The position numbers were made by a program, and so were the translations under genes. From Stropharia rugosoannulata (Eukaryota; Basidiomycota; Agaricomycetes; Agaricales; Strophariaceae), in the NCBI GenBank assembly GCA_028532985.1, contig JANCIK010000002.1, positions 3,906,001-3,970,000 of the forward strand: DNA of 64,000 nt. The letters run 5' to 3'. The notes under the pieces were generated by a model. The model searched no databases. It saw only the letters and a list, made by a program, of their open reading frames with translations, and was not told the DNA's origin. Position 1 is the first letter of the stretch; each line of letters opens with the position of its first letter. This document shows, in pieces, positions 24,708 to 37,200 of this stretch.

Positions 24708-24740
24708 GAGGCCCGAGGCGTGAGGCCTTGAGGCGTGAGG
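24708..24740 (+). repeat. Short GAGGCGTGAG-type direct repeats
   Basis: Three close variants of GAGGC(C/G)(T/C)GAGG follow each other just upstream of MITE copy B. Their meaning is unknown. Confidence 0.45.
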
Positions 24741-24807
24741 ATTGGAATACAACATAGGATCGTTTTTTTAGATCATCAAGTTATTCCCAGGGGTCCCGGT
24801 CAGTGCT

Positions 24808-25424
24808 AGGCCGAAGACCGGCCTGTCTTAGTCTGTCTATGAGGCCTGAAGTCCGTCGATAGACAGGCCGGGATTTCTCGCAGAGATTTGACGTGCCATC
24901 GACTTTCCCACACTTTAGGACGGATTTTGAGCCGCCCTAAAGTAAATCAGATCACGTTACTGAGAAAGAAGCGCGTCGCGCTCAAGCATGCCTGCGAGAA
25001 CGGTAGCATAATTCAAGTGAATGGGCCTCCTATTCCTGTTTTCTGACTGTTTCCATCTACTTTCTGTCAAGATTTATTTTTCATTGCTTCTGATTTTGCT
25101 CTGAGGGCCGAAAATCACTGAAGTCAGCACTAAATAGCTCATGTCGGATGAATACTTTCTTCAAAAATAACGATAAATGAGAAATTATGTGTATATAGTC
25201 AAGGTAGATTTTATCTGCCTTAAATTTTGCCCTAATATGCTGCAGAGATGATCAAGCAGTGATACAGTCGCTTCAGCGACCAAGAGACTCTCAACTGACA
25301 TAAGCAAGAACGTGACTTTTGACTTTAGGGCCGTTCAAAATCGAGCGGAAAGTGTGGGAAAGTCGATGGCAGGTCAAATCTCTGCGAGAAAGTCCAGTCA
25401 TCGGTCTAGGTCAGCGCTCGGCCG
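24808..25424. mobile_element. Foldback MITE, copy B (about 615 bp)
   Basis: Second copy of the element at 88-706, in reverse orientation. Its left arm (24808-25000) equals the right arm of copy A, including GGCCGAAGACCGGCCTG, GTCCGTCGATAGACAGGCCG, TCTCGCAGAGATTTGACGTG and the block GTTACTGAGAA. Its right arm (25300-25424) equals the left arm of copy A except for a gap of about 30 bp between GACCGATGAC and GGACTTTCTC. The interior is AT-rich and non-coding. It lies between the orphan HET leader and the DUF4419 gene. Confidence 0.75.
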
Positions 25425-25644
25425 TCAGCAATCTTGAATCAGGACACCCGTGACTCGCGTTTTCTGGTAACTGCAAGATGACTTAGGGAGACAAGCACAA
25501 AATAGAATATTTGAGTAGTAGTTGCGTACATATCATTATAGGCAATCCCGACACCGGACTTAAGAGTCATATAATTGAGATCATCCAAATCATGCATGTG
25601 AGTTATATACTCTAGTTCACCTCGATCATACTCTCCTACCGGTC

Positions 25645-27300
25645 CTAAAGCTTAAACTTGAAGCGTTGAAGACGAAGAAAGTTTAGGACGGCGTTGAACA
25701 TACCGGAGAGCTTAAAACCGCGGACTGGGGTGTCAGTCTGGGAAGTTGCAACACAGTCAGATATAACTTCCGTATGTGCGCATGTATTGTCGTTGTGGGT
25801 GGGAGCTTGATGTTTTGTCTGCAATTCTTCAGAGTCAATTGATAGAAGATCTAAGTCTTGCCCAGAGGCCGATGTATGATATGTCTCCTGGATACCTTCT
25901 GGAGAAAGGGCCAAAGAGTTTGACGGGGAAGCAAACTGCACCTTCTGCTTTACGTCTGCAAATATGAACCACGTTGGGTACGGACGGAGAGTGTCATGCC
26001 GTTCGCCTTCGACTAACGTAGACATGTGCCCAGATAGCATGATACAATCTGTTTCCCCAAAGTCGTCGCTGACGATCACATTCACTTGACAGAATCCTAT
26101 AGGCACCTTCTCGGTCGGTACTGTGGGGTAAATCACTCCGTCTATTTCACGAAGTTCAGGATAGTTCAGGATACCGCAAAGCTCGTAGGGCTCGGTCTGC
26201 GGCTCGCCCTGCCAGTTTCCATCGTTGTCCCAGACACAAAAAGCTGTGATCCACCCGGACAAGAAGCTCAAACCTGAACCTAGAGCGTAGTTTACGCTAA
26301 CTTTGTTCCAAAAGTCAACATCGCCGTCTCCGTCAAAGACGCCGATAAAGCGGTCAAAGATCGGGCGTAGAAGGCGTAACCACTGCGTTGGTTCCTCGCC
26401 GTACTTTGAGAGTCTTTCGATTCGTGAGCGGAGCTCAACCCAGTCTTCGCGTTCCCCCTCCAGAGTTACCTCTGGAATTCCACATTTAGAGAACTCATAT
26501 TCAAAATACCTGCCGTAAATGTGTCAGTGGCAGCACTGCAATGTGCGCTTAATTTGGCGAGACCAACTTACGATTTCAAAGTAGCCATCATTATAACAGA
26601 GCATATTGCAACGTCGTTTTCTGTTGTTGTCGTGAAGCTCGGAAGCATCCAGTCTCGCAAGTCCTTATCGAGAATCTAATTTTCTCTGTAAGATACATTA
26701 CTAAAAGTGTGTTTGACAGGAACTTACAGTGTTCTGCGCCACCCCGGACATTATATTGCAGAGTGCGCCGAAGTCCTCTGTATCGCGATTACCTCGCATA
26801 ATCACTATGAGCTTCTTCTTGCCTTGGTGGGTCACAAACTCCTCTCTGAAGCTCTCTGCGTTCTTGTTGATGCTGTATATGCAGGCCAACGTTAGTTCAT
26901 TTTCTGATGATCAAAAAATCAAGCCGCAGACAAACTAACTAGGCACTAAATTGGCTTAAAATAGCAATCCACACATCGTCAGGCCTAGAAAATGACTCAA
27001 GAGGTGAGCGGACGCAACGCTGATGGTAGATTTGATTGATTACCGCATAATGAGGTGGTGGTGATCGTTGTAGGCTTGCGTTACTGTACGGACAAAGCCA
27101 TTCGGCTTGCTTCGAATGTCGAGTCCATTGAGGGAATTTGATTTGAAAGAGCTTTGAATTATGTTCAATTGTGCCACCGGGCGACATTCCAGGAGTCGGT
27201 TGTATTGCTGAAGGCATAAGTCGTGGGGGGACAATAATGGCTGTCTTTCTTCTTCAACGATTTCTGGGTAATACGACGTGATATCAAAGTGGGCAGGCAT
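25645..27300 (-). CDS. DUF4419 protein
   Basis: Family of unknown function widespread in basidiomycetes. The exon from 27300 reads MPAHFDITSYYPEIVEEERQ and later NGFVRTVTQAYNDHHHLIMR, which joins across an intron to PDDVWIAILSQF, the family signature. Next come INKNAESFREEFVTHQGKKK, an exon DKDLRDWMLPSFTTTTENDV, then GEEPTQWLRLLRPIFDRFIG, and the last exon with GSGLSFLSGWITAFCVWD and the late segment IGFCQVNVIVSDDFGETDC, followed by a variable Ser/Thr-rich tail. Five or six exons; the join after AILSQF is not fully resolved. I chose the ATG at 27300 because the conserved part starts right after it; an in-frame ATG at 27351 is possible. No catalytic role is known. Confidence 0.85.
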
Positions 27301-28621
27301 GATAAAGAGGAAAGGTTGAACGGGAAGCAAGGGGTGGTGTCCACAAGGCACTGGCCATGATGGGTTGACAAGCAGCGCAAGTTCTTATAAGGGCCGTTTC
27401 GTATATAAAGAAATCGACAAAACTAGACTGGATGTTTGTGCGTGGAAGGCCCCTGCCGCTTGAACGTTTCATGAGGGGTGGCTCGTCTTGGGCTTGCTTT
27501 CCGGGTGATAGAAGGTACTAGTACATATACTAGTAGCACTAAGTCCTATATACTGGGATGAAATCAACGTATATCGCTTCATTTAGTACAACGCACAGGG
27601 CTAATAAATGTAACAGGTTCGTTCGGGTTGATCGCTTGCTTTAACACGTTGGTAATGGTATTGGGGTTTCGATGGCACGTACACACACGTCACTAGTCAC
27701 TAGTCACTGGTCAAACTGACTCACCACTCTATTTGGCCCGAGAACGGCGATGAAGTTGGGTCGAGAAGGAGAAGTCTCTTGAGTTTTTGAATGGGGCATT
27801 AGCGGATATAGAAAACTTAGGGGAAACGATCTAACCCTGTTACTTCCTCGTGTTACCTGCATGTTACAGAGGACAGCAAGTCTACCTGTCAGGTTACAGG
27901 TATACATGAGTCAGATATGGCATAAGGGTTCAGCAGGACTGCCGCATCATATCAGTGTTACTGCGGAATAAACAGCATGAAAGCGGGTCCCACAAAAGCC
28001 TTTGTATGGTGTCATGGTGCGGAGTGAAAGCGTATAAAAGGAGAGTATTAGTAAATAGAACATGTACCAAACCATTGAAAATACGTGATGAAAAGACAGT
28101 GTTCTCAAAGATACCGTTTTGTATGTAAAGGGAAACACGTTTTAGGAATGCATTGCAACCAGAGAACTGCAGATGCACGCAATCTGAAACGGTTCAAGCA
28201 GAGACTTACTTTGGACTTACTACATGTCAAACAGTGGGAATCAATGTTATGTAATGTGGGTCCTTTGTACGACATTCAAAACCAAAACTTCAGCGGCAAA
28301 CGTGCGGATAATGCAAGATTGCAGTTATCCAAAACTCAGAAAATCACACCATTACGATCGTGTTTTTGAGGCTTTTGCATTATGTAATTACTCATCGTAC
28401 AAGAGCCACCTTTTGACGACTGTAGGGCTGGGAGATAATCAGTAAAAGGAAAATATAGTATGTTATAGAAAAGAATTGAATCAGACAAAATATAATGATT
28501 CCGGATAGACATGATTCTTCAAAGAATGAATCCTCAGTTGAGGGAGTCTGTATTATCATCGCATAGCGCAGTTGCAACATCGAACAGGCGCTTCGAAATA
28601 AAACAGATGTGAAACTCACCT
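27301..28621. other. Intergenic, no gene seen
   Basis: About 1.3 kb between the DUF4419 start and the RPS12 stop codon. Open frames up to 94 codons (28085-28369) lack motifs. Part of it must be the RPS12 3' untranslated region and the DUF4419 promoter. Confidence 0.4.
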
Positions 28622-29112
28622 TTAGCGGTTCTTGAAGTAGTCGAGGAGAACGTGGAGACCCTCAGACTCGACACCATACTCCTTAACGACGACGCAGCTG
28701 CATCCAACAACCTTTCTGGGGTTACCCTCACGGTCGATCTTGCAGAGACCGGCCCAGGTTCCAAGGACCTTGGCGTCTCCAACCTTGATGAGGTTGATTT
28801 TGTGCTCGGCGCAGAGGGCCTCAATGAGCTTGATGTACTCGGCCTCAGTGCAAGTCTCGACGAGGACGCAAAGATGTGCCTGGCGCTTATCCAGGGCCTT
28901 AGCGCACTCACGGAGGCCACGAGCGAGACCGTCGTGGACGAGAGCGTTCTTCAAGACTTGCTGTGATCCGCCTGATAAGTTTATGAACGAAACAAGGTAC
29001 AATGAGCACGAACTTGAAGAGCATCCTCGACTGAGAGCTTTCCCTTGGGAGCCTCAGCGGTCACCTCGACCTCGACGTTCTCAACAACAATGTCATCTCC
29101 AGCGTCAGACAT
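28622..29112 (-). CDS. RPS12: 40S ribosomal protein S12
   Basis: Structural protein of the small ribosomal subunit (eS12). The first exon reads [20 protein letters not shown] and [11 protein letters not shown]; after an intron of about 60 nt the second reads [79 protein letters not shown] and ends [11 protein letters not shown]. The length of about 145 residues is usual for the family. It is transcribed away from the Ski8 gene, with 268 bp between the two start codons. Confidence 0.95.
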
Positions 29113-29380
29113 CCTACGAAAACCATAATCAGTCTTCGAAACGCATTCTGTGCGGCATATAGACGCACTTTTGCAATTATAAAGGCTGTTAGGATTTACA
29201 AGTTTTGGGGATGTCTTCGTCCGCTTTCGTTGATGTGAGGAGAAAATAAAGTTTGGCGGCGAGCGTTAACCAGACAGATTCGAACTCAGACTCGGTGATT
29301 GCCGGACAGCGCTTTCGGGTCACGCCTGGTGTTGGACGGCGGCGACGCGTTCCCGGCAGCGCATACAGTCACCTAGCACA
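29113..29380. promoter_or_regulatory. Divergent promoter region RPS12 / Ski8
   Basis: 268 bp separate two outward-facing start codons of housekeeping genes, so both promoters must share this space unless 5' exons extend further. I see no clear TATA box. Confidence 0.5.
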
Positions 29381-30692
29381 ATGGTGAGCTCTTGTTGGTT
29401 GACGCCTCCCGCAGCACTGACAGTGTGCAGAGTCTAGCTTTCTTGCATGCCCACGACTGTTCAGAACGTACTACTCATGTTGCTTACGTCTTCGCCGATG
29501 GTTAGGCTCATCTACCCCTCTAGCCCATTCTGACGCGATCTGGGGCGTCGCATGGACGGCCAAGGATACAGCCATCTCAGTCTCTGCAGATGGCTCCGTG
29601 AAGCAGTGGTCTTCAGCTTTAGGACAGCCCCACCCACCAAATGCAACTTTCCCTAAACCACACGCCCTTGCTCAAGTCTCGTTATCAGTAACGCCGGACG
29701 GCAGCAGGGCCCTTTACAATAGCATCGAAGGTCTCACCAACTTATGGAACCTTGAGAACGGCGAACTCGTGGGAAGCTTTGAGAGCTTTACGAGAACGAG
29801 TGAGGACTCGGAACCTTGTGAGTTCTCCCCGTATGTTCATATTTTTCAGGGATGCGCGCCTTATGACCTAATTTACCTCTATGGAAAGCATGGGCCGTCT
29901 CCATTCATCCCTCAGGCGAGGTCTACGCTTCAACGGGTGCATCCGGCAATATCTTCATCCATTCTGCGAACCCTAACAACTTTGGAGAACGCCGCTCAAC
30001 CTTGTCCTCCGGAAGACCCAAATTTGGAATGGCCTGTACTTATGTATGTCTGCAATTAATCTCCTGCATCTGGTTTTGCTTAATCCGCCGATAGAGTCCT
30101 GATGGCCGTCGGATCGCCATGTCCTCGGAAACAGGACAAATTTATATTTTTGACGTTGAATCAAGCACTTTATCTTTTACATTCACATCTCATGCAATGG
30201 CAGTACGCTCCCTATCCTGGTCTCCTGACTCTAGTGTACGTGCTATGACATACTCTTCAGGAATACCCGCTGATGTTAATTCCCATCAAAGCTTCTATTA
30301 AGTGGCTCAGAGGATAAACGCCTTGTGCTGCACGACGTGCGATCCGCACCAGGCGCAGCAGTGGCTTCTTTTTCTGGACATACGTCCTGGGTCCTGAGCT
30401 CTGATATATCCCCAGATGGTCGTTTGGGCCTGTCCGGGTACGGCTAGGCTACTACTCTACCGCTCACAATTGTACTAAAATGCATATCGTTCGTAGGTCT
30501 GCGGACAAAAGTATTAAAGTATGGGATATCGGCGCACGCGCCGCCGTATCCACAGTACAAGACACGGGCGAGGTCTGGTCTGTCTCCTGGCGACCTAAGC
30601 CTCCAGCTGCCGGAAGCCCAGGAGCATTTATCAGCGGCGGAGAAGATGGTGTAGTGCGCTGGTGGAGAGGGGCAGGGTCAGGTGGCTCTTAG
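29381..30692 (+). CDS. WD40 protein of the Ski8/WDR61 family
   Basis: Seven-bladed WD40 propeller that scaffolds the Ski complex (cytoplasmic 3'-5' mRNA decay) and, in other organisms, the Paf1 complex and meiotic recombination. The ATG stands alone in exon 1 and is followed directly by a GTGAGC donor; exon 2 begins SLAFLHAHDCSE. The repeats are visible in order: HSDAIWGVAWTAKDTAISVS, ADGSVKQW, SVTPDGSRALYNSIEGLTNL, then YSPDGRRIAMSSETGQIYIF, FTSHAMAVRSLSWSPDSS, SGSEDKRLVLHDVRSAPGAA, FSGHTSWVLSSDISPDGRLG, SADKSIKVWDI and VWSVSWRPK...FISGGEDGVVRWW. The donor after exon 2 is ambiguous; GTACTACTC gives a normal 56-nt intron. Assignment to Ski8 rests on blade order and the short N-terminus. Confidence 0.8.
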
Positions 30693-31980
30693 CAGGTCCT
30701 GTATGTTCCCGACTTTTGCCCTTTATCTCTCGAAGTCGCATTTAGTAATAAGCAAGAACGCGCTCAATGTATTCCTTGAACCCATGCTTGGCCCAACGTA
30801 TGTGTCCTGTCTACGTCGGACTCTCGTACCTTCTCGTTGGTTAGCAACGTCATTTGTCAATTTCGGAGCTGCCAGTGCACACCAGAGTGCTGCAAGGAGG
30901 TCAAATTTAATTCCGTCTTTTTTGGAAAGTAGATAGCAAGCCCCTTCATCGCGCATCCAAGTGAATCTTAAAGTTTTGGAATTCTGATATAAATAAAAAT
31001 GTATTGAAGAAATAACCAAGTTAGGAAGCCTCAACAACACGACGTGTTCGATGCGGGTAAACCTTCAACACGATGATAAGACTTGCAATCCCGCTGCTGG
31101 AGGCTAGATTTTATATATCATTTGGGCTATTTCCAGGACGGTGTTGAGTATACAGGAGCTCTGCAGGTCCGAAGGTAGCGTGTAGAATGTATTCTAAAAT
31201 GAGGTCGCAAACCTGTAGTGGTACTGAGAGTAACACCTATAACAGTACTTGATCTTTCCCAAGAATATCTCTGACCGGAATTACTCATACATGTATTATA
31301 TGTACATCGCATAACAGGCGAAAAGCGGACTTGATTGTCTGTGCCGTCGGCGACAAATATGCATAAAACTTTTCGGACAGTATTTCATTATGACAGTGTT
31401 GGTCAGATTCATCTTTAAATTCATCGGCTTCCATTAGGCGCGCAAGCGGTAACCGGTCACCGTTGCCGCGGCGCCGCTGCGTATGTAAAGTGCATAGGTA
31501 TGAGCAAAGTTGAATGTTCGAACGGAATCAAAACCGTTTCCCCGCATGGCCGGCGCTATATACGCTTTGTTGTGTATGGCCACCGTTTGCTTCCGTCGCC
31601 TGTTGCGGCAGTGTGGTCCCATATGTATCTGAAGAGGTTTAAGGCCGCTCTACGGACTACATAGTGTACGAAAAACCCTACGCCACAGGCATCCCACCTT
31701 GCCGCGGCGCTTATATGTACAGAATCTGAGCTGCCAGAGTCGCGGCGCTCTCACGGCAGAATGCCATAGACATTCAAACAGTTAACGTTATGATATGTGC
31801 CGTTAGTGTTGTTTTATTTCCGCTAAATCTTTGGCAGTATGACATAAATTGGTATAATGTTTATTCAATATACTTTGACTTCCCAGGTGAGGTCTTTACA
31901 ATCAATCTAAGTAAAACGAAGCAAGCACATGAGATAGCAGAATTAGATTAACCAAAATATTTATAGTATACGTTCGCCTC
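30693..31980. other. Intergenic, no gene seen
   Basis: About 1.3 kb between the Ski8 stop and the convergent uncharacterised gene. No supportable gene, repeat or RNA was recognised; it includes the 3' untranslated regions of both. Confidence 0.4.
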
Positions 31981-32952
31981 TCAACGACGCAAAATATGGT
32001 CAACATTATGACCGCCGAACTGTCTGGAAATTGGCTCCAAAGGCATTACAACACCTATAAGCCAGGCGAGGGACGCCGTAACATCCCTGCCCTGTGCGCG
32101 CAGCCCTAGCCAATGACCATCAAGAAATAAATAAAGAGATAAATGAGAGATAATCGGATCACCGCACCTGCAAGGTCTTGATAACGGGATATGATCTTGT
32201 CAATCTGCCCCTCGGTGAAGCAAAATTGAGAAGACCCGTTCCCAATGGCAATTTTCGCTGTGAATTTCCAGAGGCGCTGTGAGTCGACATGGACTCTCCC
32301 ACAAAGCCGTGGCATGGCGCTTACCGTTCCTGAGGGACTGCGTAAATTTTGATTCCGCGTTTTGGGGTAGATCTCGATGGTGTGACGGAAATTCAGCAAT
32401 GTGCGACCAGAATTCCTCCTTTGACCCAACCCTTAGGCCTGCCAGTTGTTGTGCATTAGACGCTCGTTGAAATGGATGAGAGAGAAGAAATTACCGCTGC
32501 TATCCGAGTAGTGGTACACCAATCCAGCCAATCTCGAGTACATCCGTATCACCGCCGTCGTGTCGCTCACGTCCGAGATAACGAGCTCAATATCCGGCGG
32601 CAGTCTTGAGTAATTGGGATCGCTCGCAATGGACTGCATGTGGTCTTCGCGCGCCTCAAGAATGTAGTGAAGGATCTGTGGGTTGCGAATGTCTTCCGCA
32701 GTGGTTATACGGAAGTTTGGGTTGTGAAAATAGATGTCGCCTATGGGGTGCTGGAACTGTCTCCATGAGCGAGGAAGCGTAGCTTGGCTGGATATAATAG
32801 ACAGCTGAGGTTAGGCGACAGAAATAACAGGAAACAACTCACGTCGAGGTCAGCGTCGGGTGTGATGTAGTGAGTGCATTGTACTGTTCGGTCTCTATGA
32901 AGTCCAGGAAGTCGCGGTTTATTCTTCGACTCTGGCGCGAATGAGAAGACAT
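31981..32952 (-). CDS. Uncharacterised agaricomycete protein, WW-like segment
   Basis: A five-exon model reads cleanly. Exon 1 gives MSSHSRQSRRINRDFLDFIE. Exon 2 has LPRSWRQFQHPIGDIYFHNP, then NFRITTAEDIRNPQILHYIL and PPDIELVISDVSDTTAVIRM. Exon 3 has RVGSKEEFWSHIAEFPSHHR, exon 4 has AKIAIGNGSSQFCFTEGQID and exon 5 has LRAQGRDVTASLAWLIGVVM, ending HILRR. Donors and acceptors are canonical (for example GTAATT...TGGCAG and GTAAGC...TCACAG). The W...HP-G-YFHNP pattern resembles the WW-like domain of an expanded agaricomycete family, in which a W-x-x-H-P-x-G-x-x-Y-F segment is followed by an acidic helical part. The late hydrophobic stretch may be a membrane helix. Function is unknown. Upstream exons cannot be excluded. 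Confidence 0.65.
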
Positions 32953-34218
32953 TCTTGGAGAAGTTCTTGCAGCGCTAACCTTTGGGACTTGGTCTCTTTT
33001 AAAAGAAATCTACGCCTTCCCCATTGGCCCGACAAGTCAAGGCCCGGCACTATTCAAAAAGCAGAAGTAAGTTCGGGGTTGAGATCTGAGGCATTAAGCC
33101 ATTGGAGATCCATCTCAATGAAAAGCCTTCACTCACCTCGTTAACCATCGCTTCGCAGCTGTGGCGGGCACTGCCAAATCTGATGTGGATCTTGTTATTA
33201 GTAAAATTCAATAAACAATTCAACTTCTTGAAGGACACAAGTGTTACGAAATTTATTGCAAACAAGGCACGCGCCGTATCTAACATACGGCCTGGTAATT
33301 CACTCCAATTCAACATATACCCAGGGCACATGTATTTACTCTTTTTTGCCAGGGTCTTAATTGTATATCATGTTTATAGCCCTTAACGCTTGCCCGAGTA
33401 TGTTAGCCAGCTTGAAGAAGATTCTGTTCAGTTGGCATATTTACAGTCATAAATTGTGTACGGCAACCTTGGAGAAGACAACAAATTGAATATTATCTCG
33501 TCATTCGGCAAATACTATTGCTATGATCAATTTGTTTGAAGGGTCAAAGTACGTTCTTTCGCTTAAAGATTCACTGTTCAGAAAGTAAACTTTGCGCGCT
33601 CGTGGAGCAACAACCGATATGCCATTTTACAAAGGAATACAACTTATTCAGTGAGATAGCGATCAGATATGATAGAAATACATAGTGGCGACAAAATGAA
33701 TATCAAAGGGGATGAAGGTATCTCGACGGAGTTGAAACCATCTAGATTGGTCTTACCGCTTAGGTGAGCGGTGAAAGGCATAGCTGCCATGATCACCTAC
33801 GGTCGTGGTGATCTATTACTTGTAGCTGAGAGATGGATGACAGAGGCAACTGCGGCGGGGTCAACTCAAAACGGTAGAGAGCATTGGCGACACAAAGGAG
33901 CTGACTCCCGGTAATGAGCCTGGTAGACGCGCTGCCTGCACGTGGAACCCGGACTGCCGACGAGCGTTGGAGCAAATCCGAACAACTCAAAGAATACCCA
34001 GCAATCCTAAACGCATGATGTCGTCCATTCCATTCCCCTTGTCGAACCATGAAAGGCTGAAAACCCCTTGGGAATGGTGTGCTTTGTGAAGGACCTTTCC
34101 TAACAGAGACCGTATTAGCATGAGTTTCATTCAAGACGAGCGTGCACAAGGCGTGCAGAAGCAATGAAATAAACACACCAAAAGAAAATCATCATCATTT
34201 TTGCCCATTTGACCAGGG
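32953..34218. other. Intergenic with a structured segment
   Basis: About 1.3 kb without a clear gene. A 127-codon frame (33793-34176, -) begins with a hydrophobic stretch but has no other support. The hairpins at 33755-33813 are listed separately. Confidence 0.4.
33755..33813. other. Pair of mutually exclusive hairpins
   Basis: ACCGCT (33755-33760) pairs perfectly with AGCGGT (33767-33772), and GATCACC (33791-33797) pairs perfectly with GGTGATC (33807-33813). In addition TAGGTGA (33761-33767) is the exact reverse complement of TCACCTA (33793-33799), so a third helix can form that excludes both hairpins. No known RNA family was recognised. Confidence 0.35.
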
Positions 34219-37200
34219 TTATCCATGTAAGGATATTCGCGAAATGGGCGCCATCTGGGAGTGAATGCGTTGTTTCAGCTTGACGCGCGTGCTGCCAGCG
34301 CCTTCCACTAAATACGATTCGCAGTGATGGTGAGCATCGCCGTTTCCCGTTACACTCGGCGAGGGCATGTGTTTTGCTCTCGTGTGATTAACAGTCTGTA
34401 GCGCGGGGCCTTTGTCAGAAACTGTCAAAGGTACTTGCATCATAGATTGCGTGCCTTGCGTACGCGACCCACCCGTCATCGATCCCTCACCTTCCTCAAA
34501 GTCCACATCTCCCTCGGCGTCTGCGTCTGCATCTGCGTCTGAGTTGTGTTCATAATTTTGCCGCGGTAAACCGCTGTTGGAGCCAGGCGGTGCTGGGTCC
34601 GGCGGTGGTGGTGATGGCGATTTAGACCTAGGCGGGGAGTCTTTTGGGGCATCGTCCATCTCCTCTTCCTGCTCACCCTCCGCATCAGCATCCTCGTCCA
34701 TATCCGCATCGGCCTCAGCGTCGACATCGGTGTCACCGCCGTCTTCGGGTCCGGGAGCATACATCTCTACATCGTGAACAGATGTATCCTTTGTCGATGA
34801 AGGTGTACATCGTGTCTTATTGGTCCCGACTTCTTGGATAGACGTGTCGCTCGCGCTGTCAACAAGCCGAGAAGATTCTGCTATGCTTTGGATGTTATAC
34901 GATTGATCCCGATCGACTACATCTGAGGCTATGAGCTGCGCTTTCTCGGGTCCATACTCGCGTGTCGGTGAGAAGCTGCTCTGTGAATCCGTCTGAGCAA
35001 ATGTTTGCACAGTCTGCGTAGGCATAATCAACTGATTTATCTGAGACCCGGGCAGCAGGCTATTTTCCTCCAGAACGTGCTCCTTCCTCCCAACGTCTGG
35101 AACTGAGAGCTGAGCCGGTGATATCAAGCGAGCGTTTGAAGGAGAAATAATACGTGGTTCGCTACGCGCCAACGACGGTGATTTGGCAGCGCTTGCCTTC
35201 ACGTTGTTAGTTCCCCTTGAACGTCCTCGCAGTTTACTTGTTCCTCGCACCGAACTGGTGGAGGGCGTACGCGTACGCGACGATATAGATGCGGGGGAGG
35301 CAGCGGGATTACGCTTCGCTGCTGCGCGTTGAGGCCTTCCCGAAGCTGATGTCGTAGCTTGAGTGGTTTTGGGAGTGCTACCTGCGGGGCTAATGCTCGT
35401 TGTTGACTCAGTTGGTATGGAAGTCGATGAGGTTGGACCGTTGTCAAGTGAGCGCTTATGTGTATTAGTTAACCCTCCTCGACTACGCGCCCGTCCACGC
35501 ATAGCCGTCGGTGTAGACGACGAGGAACTTGGATCGACCTGTATAAACGACATAGGAGGCGAAGCTATGTCTTGATAACGGTCAGAAGATGGGGGCATCC
35601 CGTTTCGAGTGACATCCTTAGCATTTGATGCAGCGGCCGGAGCTGGGGACCGACTACTCTGTTCAGGCTCGTTGAAGGCTGCTGAAGCTTGGTCAGCCTG
35701 ATCAGCCAAAACGTCCAGTGCGCTCCGCACCCTGTCCTTCCCCAGTTTACGACCTTGTGGTGTGAATGTGTCGGCGTTTTCCTCTTGCCTCCTCGGCGGC
35801 GCGCTTGCACTGGATACGGATGAAGAGGTGCCCATTCCTGTTGTAGCAACACGTCTGCGCTTGGGGATAGGACTATCTGGATCCTGTATTGGTCTTTTCC
35901 CGATCGGTCTCCGTGGTGTGGCGTCGTCGCCATCGTCCATCATACGCGCAGCATCAAGAAGCGAATCAAGAGGTGTCGGAGGGTTACTCAACGTCTGTGA
36001 CGTTTGTGTGTGGCTCCCATGGATGGCACCGGTACCACTATGTGATAGGATTTGAGAAGAGGCCAAAGGGCTACCAACGTAGGTCACCGATGCAGATATG
36101 TTATTCATAGCGGTCGTTGCTTGGGGCACAGGGGTCGGCGGGCTAAGTGTATGGACGAAAACAATCGGAGTACTGGCAGCGCTGGGTCCATAATGTATTT
36201 GTTTCTTGGGAGTGTGCGGTGCCGCTGGGACGCGTTGAGGTATTCCCTCTGCTGTTGATCGATAATACGCGAGTCCTGAAGTACCAGTCGCTAGGCGGTC
36301 TAGTCTCTCGCGCTCAAGGCGCTCTTGCTCTCTGACATCGTGCACCCGCTGTTGTTCGCGAGTGAGTACATCCTTTTCGTGCTCGGCATAGTGGATCAGG
36401 CCAGATATTTGAGTGGCACGAGCGCGCCCTATCCGTTTTGCAGCAAGTAGGAAATGTTCGGAATACGCGTCGGACGTGAAAGGCGTATGTCGACGCTTTG
36501 ACGACCTTGAAGTACCATGTGATCGCTCTCGGGAGGATCGTGACCGTAACTCGTTGGAGGACGTCGCCTGAGAGGCTTGCTGAGGATTCGTCGATTGCAT
36601 CTCCCTTCCCTTCCCTTTATCTAGCGGCTTCGGCTCGTGTTGCCCTATAAAGAGGAGGGGTTTAAACCTTTGTGTATCATTCTCCAGTTGTGATAATCGT
36701 TGCTGAGTGTCGCGTAGCTTGGCACGCAAGGCCCTGGCTTCTGCTTCGTAAATCTCTCGTTGGCGTCCGGCATCCTGAGTCATTGGTTTGTATAAATATA
36801 AGCAACGAAATAGTAAGTCATACCTCTGACTTTGGAGGTTTGGCCCTCTGCATTAATAGAGCTTCGGCACTCCTCTCCCAGCTATCCCTTTCTGCGTTTA
36901 ATCGCTCTCGTTCTTCCTGCAACTCCTTCATAAGATAATCACGGTATGCCGTCAGGTCGGAAATAGTCTCTGCCTGTCTAATGAGTTGGGCTGGATCTAT
37001 CGGTAGAGGGTCTGTCAGACGTAAAACCTGAAATCGATCTAGTCAGTCATACGTCGCAATAGAGGTCTGAGTTACGATACCGCCTACCATTTCAGCGAGT
37101 TCCTTCTCCCTTGCAGTGAGACTTGTAGAAAGTGCTGGTCCAGTATTCGTGATGTTTCTTCCTAACATTATTTGTCCCCCAGAGGCAGAAAGGTATATTT

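Noticed and set aside
28652..29162. Two long plus-strand frames over RPS12
   Set aside because: They are antisense shadows of the highly biased RPS12 coding sequence.
33793..34176. 127-codon minus-strand frame with a hydrophobic start
   Set aside because: The rest of the translation looks non-coding and it overlaps the competing hairpins; nothing supports a secreted protein.
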